From: Flavimaricola sp.
Lineage (GTDB): Bacteria; Pseudomonadota; Alphaproteobacteria; Rhodobacterales; Rhodobacteraceae
Direction of reading: 5' to 3'
Length of the DNA: 64,000 nt
Assembly: GCA_029255105.1 (NCBI GenBank)
Contig: JAQWWH010000005.1
Location: 1 to 64,000 of the forward strand
Shown here: piece after piece, positions 8,894 to 18,460 of the stretch
Layout: each line of letters begins with the position of its first letter
Position numbering within the stretch: position 1 is the first letter of the stretch
Translations under genes and position numbers: made by a program
The notes under the pieces: model-generated
What the model saw: only the letters and a program-made list of their open reading frames with translations
Database searches by the model: none
Told to the model about the DNA's origin: nothing

Positions 8894-10204
8894 TCAGGCG
8901 GAAAGGTCAGCACGCAGCAGCTCGCCGATCTTTTCGATGGTGGCCGCGTCGATGGTCAGCGGCGGGGACAGGGCAAAGCTGTCGCCAATCGGGCGCACGA
9001 CCAGCCCCTTGTCCCAAAGCCGCTCATAGGCGGCGCGACCGGCTGCGCCAACCGGACCGTCCTGGGCCAATTGCACCGCGCCGATCAGCCCTGCGTTGCG
9101 GATATCGACGACCTTTTCGATCCCCTTAAGGCTGTGCAACATCTCCTGGAAAAGCGGGGCCATCTTGGCGACGTTCTCAAAGATGCCTTCGTCACGATAG
9201 ACGTCCAGCGTCGCGATACAGGCGGCCGAGGCAAGGGGATGGCCGGAGTAAGTGTAGCCATGGAACAGGTCGGGCATGTTGGCCGGACCGCTCAGGAATG
9301 CTTCGCGCACATTGGAGGTCGCAAAGACACCGCCCATCGGGACGGTTGCATTGGTCATGCCCTTGGCCACCGTGAAAAGGTCCGGCCTTACCCCGTAGTG
9401 CTGGTAGGCAAAGGCGGTGCCCATCCGGCCGAACCCGGTGATCACCTCGTCAAAGATCAAAAGGATGCCGTTGGCGTCGCAAATCTCGCGCAGCCGCTGC
9501 AGGTAGCCAACGGGTGGCGGGAACACACCGCCAGCGCCGGACACAGGCTCTACGATCACGGCGGCGATGGTGTGGGCCCCTTGGGTTTCGCAGATCATCG
9601 CCAGATCGTCGGCAAGGTCGGCGCCATTTTCGGGGCTGCCCTTGGTAAAAGCATTTTGGGGCAGGTTGGTGTGCCGCATATGCTGGACAGAGGGGTAGAG
9701 CGTCCCGAACTGCCCCTTGTTCAGACCAATCCCGCCGACGGACAACCCGCCAAAGTTGATGCCATGGTAGGCCTTTTGCCGACCAACCAGAATGCGCCGT
9801 TGCCCTTCGCCGCGGGCGGCATGATAGGCCAGCGCGATCTTGAGGGCGGTGTCCACAGACTCCGACCCCGAGTTGGTCAGGAAGACGTGGTCAAATCCGG
9901 GGGCAAGTTCCACCAGACGGCTGGCGGCCTGAAAGGCGATGGGATGGCCCTGGTTGAACGAATGGGCAAAGTCGAGGGTTGCGGCCTGCTTTTGGATCGC
10001 GGCCACGATGTAAGGGTGATTGTGACCCGCATTGCAGCACCACAAACCGCCGGTGCCGTCGATCAGCTTTTTCCCTTCCATCGAAGTGTAGTATAGACCC
10101 TCGGCCCCGGTCATCATCCGTGGCCGGTCCTTGAACCAGCGCGAGGCGGTAAAGGGCATCCAGAAGCTGTCAAGATCGTTCGGAATACTGCTTTGATCGT
10201 TCAT
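8894..10204 (-). CDS. Class III omega-aminotransferase, PLP-dependent
   Basis: This 436-residue cytoplasmic enzyme transfers an amino group from an omega-amino acid or amine to an oxo acid such as pyruvate. Fold-type I class III features are visible: GTGGLWCCNAGHNHPYIV near residue 50, the NSGSESVDTALKIA cofactor phosphate segment near residue 112, the LIFDEVITGFGRMG segment with the cofactor-contacting Asp near residue 255, and the catalytic lysine in VAKGMTNA near residue 290. It most resembles beta-alanine:pyruvate transaminases. A GGAGG site precedes the start. It is transcribed alone and convergent with the sugar importer. Confidence 0.9.
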   Translation of the reverse strand: MNDQSSIPNDLDSFWMPFTASRWFKDRPRMMTGAEGLYYTSMEGKKLIDGTGGLWCCNAGHNHPYIVAAIQKQAATLDFAHSFNQGHPIAFQAASRLVELAPGFDHVFLTNSGSESVDTALKIALAYHAARGEGQRRILVGRQKAYHGINFGGLSVGGIGLNKGQFGTLYPSVQHMRHTNLPQNAFTKGSPENGADLADDLAMICETQGAHTIAAVIVEPVSGAGGVFPPPVGYLQRLREICDANGILLIFDEVITGFGRMGTAFAYQHYGVRPDLFTVAKGMTNATVPMGGVFATSNVREAFLSGPANMPDLFHGYTYSGHPLASAACIATLDVYRDEGIFENVAKMAPLFQEMLHSLKGIEKVVDIRNAGLIGAVQLAQDGPVGAAGRAAYERLWDKGLVVRPIGDSFALSPPLTIDAATIEKIGELLRADLSA

Positions 10205-10454
10205 CGGAGCCTCCAGGCGTTGCGGACGTTGTGCGTTCAGTCTGCACTGTCTGAAAGTTCACGGCCATGCGCAATGGGAGGTCTGCGAAACTCTGGCCCG
10301 ATTTTACGACATCGCCAGAAATTGCGCGGCATCGGGTGGGGTTGCTGCCGGGGTCAACGCAGCCGGTCGGGTGGTCCTCGGCGCGTCCAGACACAACGTG
10401 CTACCTTTTGGCTGTTAGGTCAGCATGGATGCTAAGCTCCACTTGTCAGACCTC

Positions 10455-10469
10455 GATAATTTAATTATC
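10455..10469. promoter_or_regulatory. Candidate ArsR operator
   Basis: A perfect 15-bp palindrome, GATAATTTAATTATC, ends eight bases before the arsR-arsC start codon in an otherwise GC-rich region. Binding there would cover the likely -10 region or start of transcription, as expected for ArsR autoregulation. Confidence 0.6.
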
Positions 10470-10477
10470 CATGAATT

Positions 10478-11323
10478 ATGGAATCGCGACTCACAGACCG
10501 TCTTTCGACCCTGGCTCATCCCCAACGCATGGGGGTGTTTCGGCTGCTGATGCGGCGGTATCCGGACGAGCTTTCAGCGGGCGAGATTGGTCAGGTGCTG
10601 GAAATCAAGCCAAGTACCACTTCGGTCTATCTGGCCGCCCTGCGGCAGGCGGGCCTTATCTCGCAACACCGGGAGGGTACGCACCTCTTCTATCGTGTGA
10701 ACCTTGAGGCCACGCGCGAGGTCGTTGCGGACCTTTTTCAGGATTGCTGTCGCGGTCGGGCAGACCTTTGCCCACCGCAGTCCTTGCCCTTTATGGAGGA
10801 TACGGCTGTGGCACCCAGCAAGGTCTTTAACGTGCTGTTCGTTTGCACCGGAAACTCTGCCCGGTCGATCTTTGCCGAAACCATCCTGCGTGATCTGGCG
10901 GGCGACCGGTTCAGGGCGTTTTCGGCAGGGACCATGCCAAGGTCATCGCTTAACCCACTGGCGGTCGAGATGCTCGCCTCCAAAGGGCACGACGTCAGCG
11001 TTCTGCGGTCAAAGAACATAGCCGAGTTTCAGGGGGGCGATGCGCCACCGATGGACTTTGTGTTCACCGTCTGCGATCGGGCCGCGAACGAAGAATGCCC
11101 ACCCTGGCCCGGTCAACCGGTCTCGGGTCATTGGGGGATGCCCGATCCGGTCAAGGCGACGGGAACCCTTGCTGAACAACGCCTTGCCTTTCATCAGGCC
11201 TATGGTGCGCTGCACAACCGCATAACCGTTTTCACCGCCCTTCCGTTCGATCGCCTTGATCGCGGGTCGCTTCAGACCCGCATCGACGCCATCGGGCAGG
11301 ATGCCATCAGTCAGGACCTCTGA
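10478..11323 (+). CDS. ArsR-type regulator fused to arsenate reductase (LMW-PTP type)
   Basis: This 281-residue protein joins two domains. Residues 1-90 form an ArsR winged helix (recognition region [19 protein letters not shown]) followed by a Cys-bearing [14 protein letters not shown] stretch that could sense arsenite. Residues 115-260 form a low-molecular-weight phosphatase-like arsenate reductase with the P-loop CTGNSARS near residue 123 and a DPVKATG segment holding the likely general-acid Asp. It would repress the operon and reduce arsenate to arsenite in one polypeptide. It starts the operon with GAPDH and arsJ. Such fusions are known in proteobacteria; the metal-sensing residues here are inferred. 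Confidence 0.9.
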   Translation: MESRLTDRLSTLAHPQRMGVFRLLMRRYPDELSAGEIGQVLEIKPSTTSVYLAALRQAGLISQHREGTHLFYRVNLEATREVVADLFQDCCRGRADLCPPQSLPFMEDTAVAPSKVFNVLFVCTGNSARSIFAETILRDLAGDRFRAFSAGTMPRSSLNPLAVEMLASKGHDVSVLRSKNIAEFQGGDAPPMDFVFTVCDRAANEECPPWPGQPVSGHWGMPDPVKATGTLAEQRLAFHQAYGALHNRITVFTALPFDRLDRGSLQTRIDAIGQDAISQDL

Positions 11324-11328
11324 ACCAC

Positions 11329-12327
11329 ATGACCACCTATGCCTTGAACGGCCTCGGCCGTATTGGAAAGCTCGCCCTGCGACCTCTTTTGGCGCGGGGG
11401 GCAAAGATCGCCTTTATCAACGATGCCGTTGGGGACCCGGCGATGCACGCGCATCTGTTGGAGTTCGACAGCGTCCATGGCCGCTGGCCCGCCACCTTTG
11501 CAGCTGAGGACAACGCCCTCACCATCGACGGGACACGGATCCCATTGACCAACGCCAGCAATCTTGAGGACCTGCCCCTCGACGGGGTCGATGTGGTCAT
11601 CGACTGCACCGGGGCGTTCAAGTCCGAGGCCAAGCTGGCCCCCTACTTTGCCGCCGGGGTCAAGAAGGTGGTCGTTTCGGCCCCCGTCAAGGACGGGCGG
11701 ACGACAAACATCGTCTACGGCGTCAACGACGACGTCTATGATCCGGACCTGCACGACATCGTCACGGCGGCCAGCTGCACCACCAATTGCCTCGCCCCTG
11801 TGGTCAAGGTGCTGCTGGAGGGGATCGGGATCAAGCATGGCTCGATCACCACGATCCACGACGTGACCAACACCCAGACCATCGTGGACCGGCCTGCCAA
11901 GGATCTGCGCCGCGCCCGATCGGCCTTGACCAACCTCATCCCCACGACCACGGGGTCGGCCACCGCGATCACGCTGATCTACCCCGAACTGGCGGGCAAG
12001 TTGAATGGCCATGCCGTCCGGGTGCCGCTTCTGAACGCCTCGATCACCGATTGCGTGTTCGAAATGGCCCGCGAAACCACGGTGGAAGAGGTCAACACCC
12101 TGTTCAAAGCCGCCGCAGACGGCCCCCTGAAGGGCATCCTCGGCTACGAGACCCGGCCCCTTGTGTCATCGGACTATACCAACGACCCCCGCAGCGGGAT
12201 CGTCGATGCCCTGTCGACGATGGTGGTGAACGGCACGCAGCTGAAGGTCTATGTCTGGTACGACAACGAATTTGGCTATGCCCAACGTCTCGTGGACGTG
12301 GCCCTGATGGTTGGCGGCCGGTTGTGA
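11329..12327 (+). CDS. ArsJ-associated glyceraldehyde-3-phosphate dehydrogenase
   Basis: This 332-residue enzyme matches the GAPDH family, with an NAD-binding N-terminus ([14 protein letters not shown]), the catalytic cysteine in [10 protein letters not shown] near residue 148, and the conserved [11 protein letters not shown] near the end. In arsenate-resistance operons this paralogue forms 1-arseno-3-phosphoglycerate from glyceraldehyde 3-phosphate and arsenate, which the ArsJ pump then exports. Its stop codon overlaps the arsJ start (GTGA), fitting that coupled role. It is very unlikely to be the housekeeping glycolytic copy because of this context. Confidence 0.92.
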   Translation: MTTYALNGLGRIGKLALRPLLARGAKIAFINDAVGDPAMHAHLLEFDSVHGRWPATFAAEDNALTIDGTRIPLTNASNLEDLPLDGVDVVIDCTGAFKSEAKLAPYFAAGVKKVVVSAPVKDGRTTNIVYGVNDDVYDPDLHDIVTAASCTTNCLAPVVKVLLEGIGIKHGSITTIHDVTNTQTIVDRPAKDLRRARSALTNLIPTTTGSATAITLIYPELAGKLNGHAVRVPLLNASITDCVFEMARETTVEEVNTLFKAAADGPLKGILGYETRPLVSSDYTNDPRSGIVDALSTMVVNGTQLKVYVWYDNEFGYAQRLVDVALMVGGRL

Positions 12328-13568
12328 CACGACCTGCCGGTTTTGCCGCCTACGCGACCGTCACGGCAGCCTATTGGGCATTCATGCTTACCGACGGAGC
12401 CTTGCGGATGCTGGTGCTTTTGCACTTTCACACGCTTGGGTTTTCGCCGGTGCAACTGGCCTATCTGTTCGTCCTTTATGAGGTTGCGGGGGTTATCACC
12501 AACCTCTCCGCCGGCTGGATTGCGGCCCGCTTTGGGCTGACCTCAACCCTTTATGCCGGGCTGACGCTGCAGGTGGTGGCCCTTTTGGCGCTTGCGCAAC
12601 TTGATCCGGCATGGGGGCTTGCGGCCTCGGTTGCCTTTGTCATGGCAGTGCAGGGGCTGTCGGGCGTCGCCAAGGACCTCGCCAAGATGAGCTCGAAGAG
12701 CGCGGTGAAACTGCTGGCCCCAAAGGACGGGGCAGGGCTGTTCCGCTGGGTGGCGCTGCTGACGGGGTCAAAGAACGCGGTCAAGGGTGCGGGCTTTCTG
12801 TTGGGGGCGGGGCTTTTGGCGCTGTTCGGCTTTGTCCCGTCGATCCTTGCGATGGCGGCGATCCTGTTCGCAATCCTGATCGGGGTCCTGATCGGCATGC
12901 CAAAGGGCCTGCCCGCCGGACGCAAGGATGCCAAGTTTTCCGAGGTCTTTTCAAAGAACCGCAATATCAACTGGCTTAGCTTTGCCCGGATGTTCCTGTT
13001 CGGCGCGCGGGACGTCTGGTTTGTCGTGGGCATCCCGATCTACTTCTACGCCGTCCTGTCGGACGGGTCAGAGGCAGGCAATCGGGCGGCGTTCTTTATG
13101 ATCGGAACCTTCATGGCCGTCTGGACGATCCTTTACGGTGTCGTGCAGGGTGCGGCACCTCGGCTGCTAAAGGCCGCCTCCCGCTCACCCGGAGAGCTGT
13201 TGGGTCAGGCCCGGTTCTGGGTCGGCCTGCTGATCGTCGGCCCGGCCGCGCTGGCTGTCGCCGTCTATGCGGCCAGTGCGCCGTCAACGGCCCTGACCAC
13301 TTTGGTCATCCTTGGCCTGATGGTCTTTGGCGGGATCTTCGCCGTGAACTCTTCGCTGCATTCCTACCTGATCCTGTCCTTCACCGATGACCGCCGGGTG
13401 ACGATGGATGTCGGCTTTTACTATATGGCCAACGCGGCAGGCCGCCTCGTTGGGACCCTTTTGTCGGGGCTAAGCTATCAGGTCGGCGGGCTGCCCCTGT
13501 GCCTGGCCACGGCCGCGGCAATGGTGGTGGTCAGCTACTTTGGCGTGCGTCGGATCGCGGTGGCCTAG
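12324..13568 (+). CDS. arsJ: ArsJ organoarsenical efflux MFS transporter
   Basis: This 414-residue protein has about twelve hydrophobic segments and begins with [20 protein letters not shown], the usual ArsJ N-terminus. ArsJ exports 1-arseno-3-phosphoglycerate made by the linked GAPDH; outside the cell it breaks down to arsenate. The frame is open far upstream, but the GTG at 12324 overlaps the GAPDH stop and places the first membrane segment right at the start, so I chose it. Its 3' end overlaps the tail of the convergent molybdopterin gene by 38 bp. Confidence 0.92.
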   Translation: MTRPAGFAAYATVTAAYWAFMLTDGALRMLVLLHFHTLGFSPVQLAYLFVLYEVAGVITNLSAGWIAARFGLTSTLYAGLTLQVVALLALAQLDPAWGLAASVAFVMAVQGLSGVAKDLAKMSSKSAVKLLAPKDGAGLFRWVALLTGSKNAVKGAGFLLGAGLLALFGFVPSILAMAAILFAILIGVLIGMPKGLPAGRKDAKFSEVFSKNRNINWLSFARMFLFGARDVWFVVGIPIYFYAVLSDGSEAGNRAAFFMIGTFMAVWTILYGVVQGAAPRLLKAASRSPGELLGQARFWVGLLIVGPAALAVAVYAASAPSTALTTLVILGLMVFGGIFAVNSSLHSYLILSFTDDRRVTMDVGFYYMANAAGRLVGTLLSGLSYQVGGLPLCLATAAAMVVVSYFGVRRIAVA

Positions 13569-15636
13569 CCCGTCCGCTATCGCTGCGCTGCACCTCCACC
13601 CTCGCGGCAAAGCTGGCCTGACCGACCGCAAAGGGAAAGCTGGTCAAGGCGGCGTTGGGCAAGACCGACGCCCCGCTTGTCAAAGCATTGAGGCCGGGCC
13701 AACCGTCCCTTATCCAGACTGTGCCTGAGGGGATGCGGGGTGTGACCTTGGCCCTTGCGGGAAAGGCGCCCCGTTCATTAGACAAATCAATCGCATCCCC
13801 ATCTGAAATCCCTCTCTCCGCCGCATCCACCGGTGCGATCCAAAGGTCCGGGACGTCTTCGCGCGCGGCGAGGGTCGGCAAGGCCCTGCCGTGATCGTAG
13901 AACGAATGGAAATGGGCAAACGTCCGACCATGGGCGAGCGTCAGGCCAGTCCCTGCAGAAGTGGTCCTGGCAGAAGCGGTCCCCGAAGGATCGTCCGCCG
14001 ACGCACTGGGCAAAGCGGGCAATCCCATTTTGATGGCGCGTTCCGAATAGAACTCGAGCCGGCCAGAGGGTGTCGCGAATTCCAGCGTTGGATAGGCCAC
14101 GTGCGAGACTTTCAAGGCCACCCGCCCGCCATTTGACCGCATGTCGGCGACTGTCGCATGCCCTGTCGCTGGATGGTCCAGCACTGCGTTCATCGCGGCT
14201 TCCTGATTGACCCAAGGGTAGACATCCGCAACCCCCAGCCTTGCCGCAAGGCCCTTGTAAAGCTCTTAGACCGGTCTGCTGTCCCCGGCCGGCGTCATGG
14301 CGCGGTCGGACAGGTGAACATAGGTGTTCGTGGCCTTTGCCCCGATCTCTTCCAGCCAGATCGTGCCGGGCAGGACGATATCGGCGGCTTCCCGGATCGT
14401 TTGGTTGGAAAAGATGTCATAGGCCACAACAAGGTTAGCCTTTGCCAGCGCCGCCCGAAGGCGATTGGTGTCGGGAAAGGAGGACAGCAGATTTGATCCG
14501 ATCGCAAACAGGACCTTAACCGCACCGGTTTCAAGCGCCTCAACGATGGCCTCCAACTGGTTGGGCACATAGTCCCCCGGCACGCGCCGTTCGGCGGCGG
14601 CCTGACTGGCAAAACCGGCCCCATGGCTGCGGCCGCCATGCCTGGGACCAAGCCCGCCACCCGGTTTGCCAAAGTTGCCGGTCAGGGCGGGCAGGCAGGC
14701 AATCGCCCGCGCCGCCTCATAGGTATTGCCGCCCTTGTGTAGCGATGATCCACCAATCACGATCATCGCGGGCCGTATTGCTGCGTAGCTGCGGGCAAGC
14801 CCGACGATCCGTTCCGCAGTGACTCCGGTTAGGGCCTCGGCCCATTGCGGGGTCATCGTTTGCAGGTGCTCTTTCAGCGCCGAAAACCCCAGGGTGTGCT
14901 GATCGACAAAGTCCGCGTCCCAGCGGCGGTCAGCGACGATGACATGCATCATGGCAAGGGCCAGGGCCGTATCGGACCCCGGCCGCAAAAGGATCACCTC
15001 ATCCGCCAGGGCCGAGGCTTCGGTCCGGCGCACGTCGACCACAACGATCCGCGCACCGCGCCGTTTGGCGATTTCAACGTGTTTCAGGGTGCTGGCCTGA
15101 CTGACCGTGTTTGCGCCCCACAGGATGATCATCTCGGAATGGGCGCTCAGATCCTCTTTGGTCGAGGTTTCGACCGCACCGGTCAGTCCGGCCCCAAAGG
15201 CACCCAGCCCCCAGCAGATCATTGCGGGGTCCCAGAACTGGCACCCGTAGAGATTTGCAAACCGCTCCATCTGGGCGCGTTTCAGGCCAAAGCCGTAGTC
15301 GTTCGCAGCGTTGCCGTGGCCTTGCCAAAAGCCGACCGCCTTGGGCCCCACGGCTTGCATCCTTGTAGCGATGGTATCAAGCGCGTCGTCCCAGGAGGTT
15401 GGCGTCCAGTCCGGGCTGCCCCGCTTGGCCCGGATGAGCGGGCCAAGAAGTCTGCCAGGGTTTCCGATGATCTCATGGGCGGCCTTGCCCCGCATGCACA
15501 GAAAGCCCTGGCTGTCGGGGTTGGTTTCGTCCCCTTCGATTGAGACGAGGGAGCCGTCCTGGACCGTGACTGTCATGCCGCACAGGGTTGGATGGCAGTT
15601 CATTGGACACATGGTCCGGATCGTCTCGCGGGGCAT
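13531..15636 (-). pseudogene. Molybdopterin oxidoreductase interrupted by one in-frame TAA
   Basis: This frame would encode about 701 residues of a bis-MGD molybdopterin oxidoreductase. The N-terminus has a 4Fe-4S motif (MCPMNCHPTLCGM, with a fourth Cys in FLCMRGK), followed by MGD-binding segments such as ILWGANTV and VVDVRRTE. At 14268-14266 a TAA stops translation, but the same frame continues directly with ELYKGLAARLGVADVYPWVN and on to the C-terminal MGD-binding domain (LAHGRTFAHFHSFYDHGR). The reading frame is unchanged, so this is a single nonsense codon, not a frameshift. Start chosen at 15636 with AGGAG upstream. It may be a recent pseudogene, a sequencing error or a split gene. The substrate is unknown. 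Confidence 0.8.
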
Positions 15637-15820
15637 GTCACGCTCCTGGCTGTTGCCCGCAAACCCTAGACCGAGGTGCGTGCCATGCGCCAGCAATCCC
15701 GGTGGTTGCGCCAGTCCAGGTCAAAGCAGAGCCCTATGTGAGACCCTTTGCGGGGCAGAGCAGGGCCAACCCAAAAAAGGCGCCACCTTGGCCGATCTCT
15801 TCCCCTTCCCAAGGCGATTG

Positions 15821-15833
15821 GTGACATTGTCAC
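15821..15833. promoter_or_regulatory. Palindrome upstream of DUF2892 gene
   Basis: A perfect palindrome GTGACATTGTCAC lies about 58 bases before the DUF2892 start codon. It could be an operator for a regulator of the sulfur-related pair downstream; no regulator gene lies next to it. Confidence 0.35.
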
Positions 15834-15890
15834 TGAACTGGTCCTCACAAAGTTGTATGTTGAGTGCATCTTTAATAAGGAGTCCAAGAA

Positions 15891-16103
15891 ATGAGAGCCA
15901 ACGTTGGCAAGATTGACCGCCTTCTGCGGTTGCTGCTGGGCATCGCCTTTATCGCGGCCCCCTTCATCAGCAGCATTGATCTGTTTCAGTCGACCGTCGG
16001 GATGGTGGTCGGCATCGGGGTCGGCGCTGTCATGGTGGTGACCTCCGTGACCGGGTTCTGCCCGCTGTATCGCATCTTTGGGCTTCGGAGTTCCAAGGCC
16101 TGA
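15891..16103 (+). CDS. DUF2892 (YgaP-like) membrane protein
   Basis: This 70-residue protein begins MRANVGKIDRLLRLLLGI, the typical DUF2892 opening, and has two hydrophobic segments (about residues 12-28 and 36-55) followed by the conserved GFCPLYRIFG with one Cys. The family occurs alone or fused to rhodanese domains (YgaP) and is often beside persulfide dioxygenase genes, as here. AAGGAG precedes the start. Its biochemical role is not settled; a link to sulfide or persulfide handling is inferred from the next gene. Confidence 0.88.
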   Translation: MRANVGKIDRLLRLLLGIAFIAAPFISSIDLFQSTVGMVVGIGVGAVMVVTSVTGFCPLYRIFGLRSSKA

Positions 16104-16253
16104 GGCCATGCCCGATCCGGCCCCCAAACCAAGTCTTAGCTCAATTCTGTGTCCAAGACCTGGCCAGACCGGCCCAAGCCGCAAGAGACTGGCGCGCTTG
16201 CCCGGCCCTGGCCGGGGAACGGACCGACGAACATCTGCCATAGGAGACATGAT

Positions 16254-17135
16254 ATGACCTACCCGATCGACCAGTCCACAAAACCCGAGGTTTCCGCCCA
16301 TTTTGATGAGGCGACCAATACGATCAGCTACATTGTGAAGGACCCCTCCAGTTCACATTGCGCCATCATCGACAGTGTCATGGACATCGACTACGCCGCT
16401 GGCCGGATAACCTATGATCACGCCGACGCCCTGATCGCCGAGGTCCAGTCGCGCGGCCTGACCCTTGACTGGATCATCGAGACCCACGTCCATGCCGACC
16501 ATCTGAGTGCCGCCCCCTACATCCAGCAAAAGCTTGGCGGCAAGATCGGCGTTGGCGATAAGATCCTGGTTGTGCAGGAAACCTTCGGGAAAGTCTTTAA
16601 CGAAGGGACCGAGTTCCAGCGCGACGGTCGCCAGTTCGACGCCCTGTTCAAGGACGGGGACACCTACAAGGTCGGCAATATGCAGGCCTTTGCCATCTAT
16701 ACACCCGGCCATACCCCGGCCTGTATGGTGCATGTGATGGGGGACGCCGCTTTTGTCGGTGATACCTTGTTCATGCCGGATGGCGGATCGGCCCGCGCCG
16801 ACTTTCCCGGTGGAGACGCAGGGCAGCTTTATGACAGCATTCAAAAGGTCCTCGCCCTGCCGGATGATACCCGCCTTTTCATGTGCCATGACTACGGCCC
16901 GAACGGCCGCGACATCGAGTGGGAGACAACGGTCGGCGAGGAAAAGGCCCACAACATCCATGTGGGACAAGGCAAGACCCGCGAGGACTTCATCAAGTTC
17001 CGGACCGAGCGTGACGCGCAACTGGATATGCCGCGCCTGATCATCCCGTCCCTGCAGGTCAACATGCGGGCTGGTGAAGTTCCGAAGGACAAGGACGGCA
17101 ACCTGATGCTCAAGGTGCCGGTCAACGCCCTGTAA
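16254..17135 (+). CDS. Metallo-beta-lactamase-fold persulfide dioxygenase-like protein (ETHE1/Blh type)
   Basis: This 293-residue protein has the metal-binding motif THVHADHLSA near residue 80, later ligands in TPGHTPACMVHV near residue 147 and the MCHDYGPNG segment near residue 210. Its length and the YIVKDPSSSHCAIID N-terminus fit the Blh/ETHE1 subgroup, which oxidises glutathione persulfide to sulfite using one non-haem iron. The preceding DUF2892 gene supports a sulfide-detoxification unit. I chose the ATG at 16254, which has AGGAGA upstream; another ATG five bases earlier opens only a two-codon frame. Confidence 0.88.
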   Translation: MTYPIDQSTKPEVSAHFDEATNTISYIVKDPSSSHCAIIDSVMDIDYAAGRITYDHADALIAEVQSRGLTLDWIIETHVHADHLSAAPYIQQKLGGKIGVGDKILVVQETFGKVFNEGTEFQRDGRQFDALFKDGDTYKVGNMQAFAIYTPGHTPACMVHVMGDAAFVGDTLFMPDGGSARADFPGGDAGQLYDSIQKVLALPDDTRLFMCHDYGPNGRDIEWETTVGEEKAHNIHVGQGKTREDFIKFRTERDAQLDMPRLIIPSLQVNMRAGEVPKDKDGNLMLKVPVNAL

Positions 17136-17447
17136 GAATGCCAAGGCAAGGCCCGCCCTTGTGATACGCACGCAAGTTTGGGCCTATGCTGGATGAGTTT
17201 GGTCCGGCCCTTTGAAAAGGGGGCGGGGCCTTTTCGTCTTGCCGCGTGGCAGCAGGCTCTGGCCGATCGCAACCGCGCTTTTTGGACCCTTCATCCCGGC
17301 GAGCTGTGGTTTGACTACCGTTTCGCCATTCTGCCGTTCCCTTTGGCGCGGATCGCTGCAAAGCTTCGGCTACGGCGCTTTGCGTCCATGAAGGGCGGCC
17401 ATTCACCGGGGCCAGTACGATTTGACCAATGAAAGAGGACAGGCCCA
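17136..17447. other. Intergenic region without recognisable gene
   Basis: This 312-base stretch holds a purine-rich inverted repeat near 17215-17236 (AAAAGG paired with CCTTTT) that might end the upstream transcript weakly. An 84-residue open frame inside it has Arg/Pro-rich composition, no ribosome-binding site and no family resemblance, so I do not call it. A GAGGAC site near 17436 serves the next gene. Confidence 0.5.
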
Positions 17448-18335
17448 ATGGCTGTAGATGGGGAAATGACACCAAGGGTGGCCTTTTTCGGCTTTGGCGA
17501 AGCGGCCAATGCGTTCCTGTCGGGCTGGGCGCCGGGCGATCCGGCCCGGATCACTGCCTATGACATCAAGACCGATGACCCCGAAACAGCGCCCGCGATG
17601 CAGTCGCGTTTTGCGCAGGCCGGGGTGACAGGTGTGGCAACGCCGCAGGCGGCTTTGGTTGATGCCCAATACATCTTTTCCGTGGTGACCGCCGATCAAG
17701 CGCTGGCGGTGGCGCAATCCGCGTCTGGCGGGCTGATGCCGGGGGCGTTGTGGTTCGATTGCAATTCCTGCGCCCCCGAGACCAAGCGCCGTGCCGCCGA
17801 GGTGATCGAAGCCGCAGGCGGGCGCTATGTCGACGTGGCCGTCATGTCGCCTGTCCATCCCAAGCGTCACCTTGTGCCCTTGAAGATTGCGGGCCCCCAT
17901 GCCGAGGACGGAGCCGCTGCGCTGCGCAAGTTCGACATGCGGCCCGAGGTCGTGGGGGACAAGGTCGGACAGGCCTCCTCCATCAAGATGATCCGATCCG
18001 TCATGATCAAAGGCCTTGAGGCCCTGACGGCCGAATGCTTTCTCGCTGCCCGTCGGGCAGGTGTCGAAGAAGAGGTGCTCGCCTCACTCGAGGCCTCGGA
18101 CCCCGATATCGCCTGGCGCAAGCGGGGCAGCTACAACCTGGAACGCATGATAGTCCATGGCACCAGACGAGCTGCCGAAATGCGCGAGGTGGCTGTGACG
18201 CTGGGCGACCTTGGCCTTCCCAATCATATGAGCGCGGCAAGCGCAGAATGGCAGGATCAGGTTGCCAATGCCGGTGTCACGGCGGGCCAAGACGACCTGT
18301 TCGACCGGATGGATCGGTTGCTGTCCCGGCTTTAG
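17448..18335 (+). CDS. NAD(P)-binding dehydrogenase with DUF1932 domain
   Basis: This 295-residue protein opens with a Rossmann fold (VAFFGFGEAANAFLSGW, residues 11-27) like 6-phosphogluconate/3-hydroxyisobutyrate dehydrogenases, with the FDCNSCAPETKR substrate segment near residue 102. The C-terminal half matches the DUF1932 helical domain (IKMIRSVMIKGLEAL, containing the likely catalytic Lys). Members reduce or oxidise hydroxy acids; the substrate is unknown. A second in-frame ATG at 17466 is possible, but the ATG at 17448 has GAGGAC upstream. Confidence 0.82.
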   Translation: MAVDGEMTPRVAFFGFGEAANAFLSGWAPGDPARITAYDIKTDDPETAPAMQSRFAQAGVTGVATPQAALVDAQYIFSVVTADQALAVAQSASGGLMPGALWFDCNSCAPETKRRAAEVIEAAGGRYVDVAVMSPVHPKRHLVPLKIAGPHAEDGAAALRKFDMRPEVVGDKVGQASSIKMIRSVMIKGLEALTAECFLAARRAGVEEEVLASLEASDPDIAWRKRGSYNLERMIVHGTRRAAEMREVAVTLGDLGLPNHMSAASAEWQDQVANAGVTAGQDDLFDRMDRLLSRL

Positions 18336-18460
18336 CACAACGGTCCATCTTGCCGGTCCGCGCCGGCAGGGCAAAGATGCTTGTGCCGCGCAATTTGCAG
18401 GTTGCAACCAACCGCCCTGCGGGCTCCAATACCAGGTGATGATCCTGAGGAGTGACTCAA

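Noticed and set aside
9071-10096. 341-codon plus-strand open frame
   Set aside because: It is antisense to the aminotransferase with no recognisable motif or start site.
14194-14268. Interpreting the molybdopterin gene break as a frameshift or selenocysteine site
   Set aside because: Both halves are in the same frame with exactly 24 sense codons between the stop and the next Met, and the codon is TAA, not TGA.
17178-17432. 84-codon frame between the lactamase-fold and DUF1932 genes
   Set aside because: No ribosome-binding site, no family resemblance and Arg/Leu-rich low-information composition.
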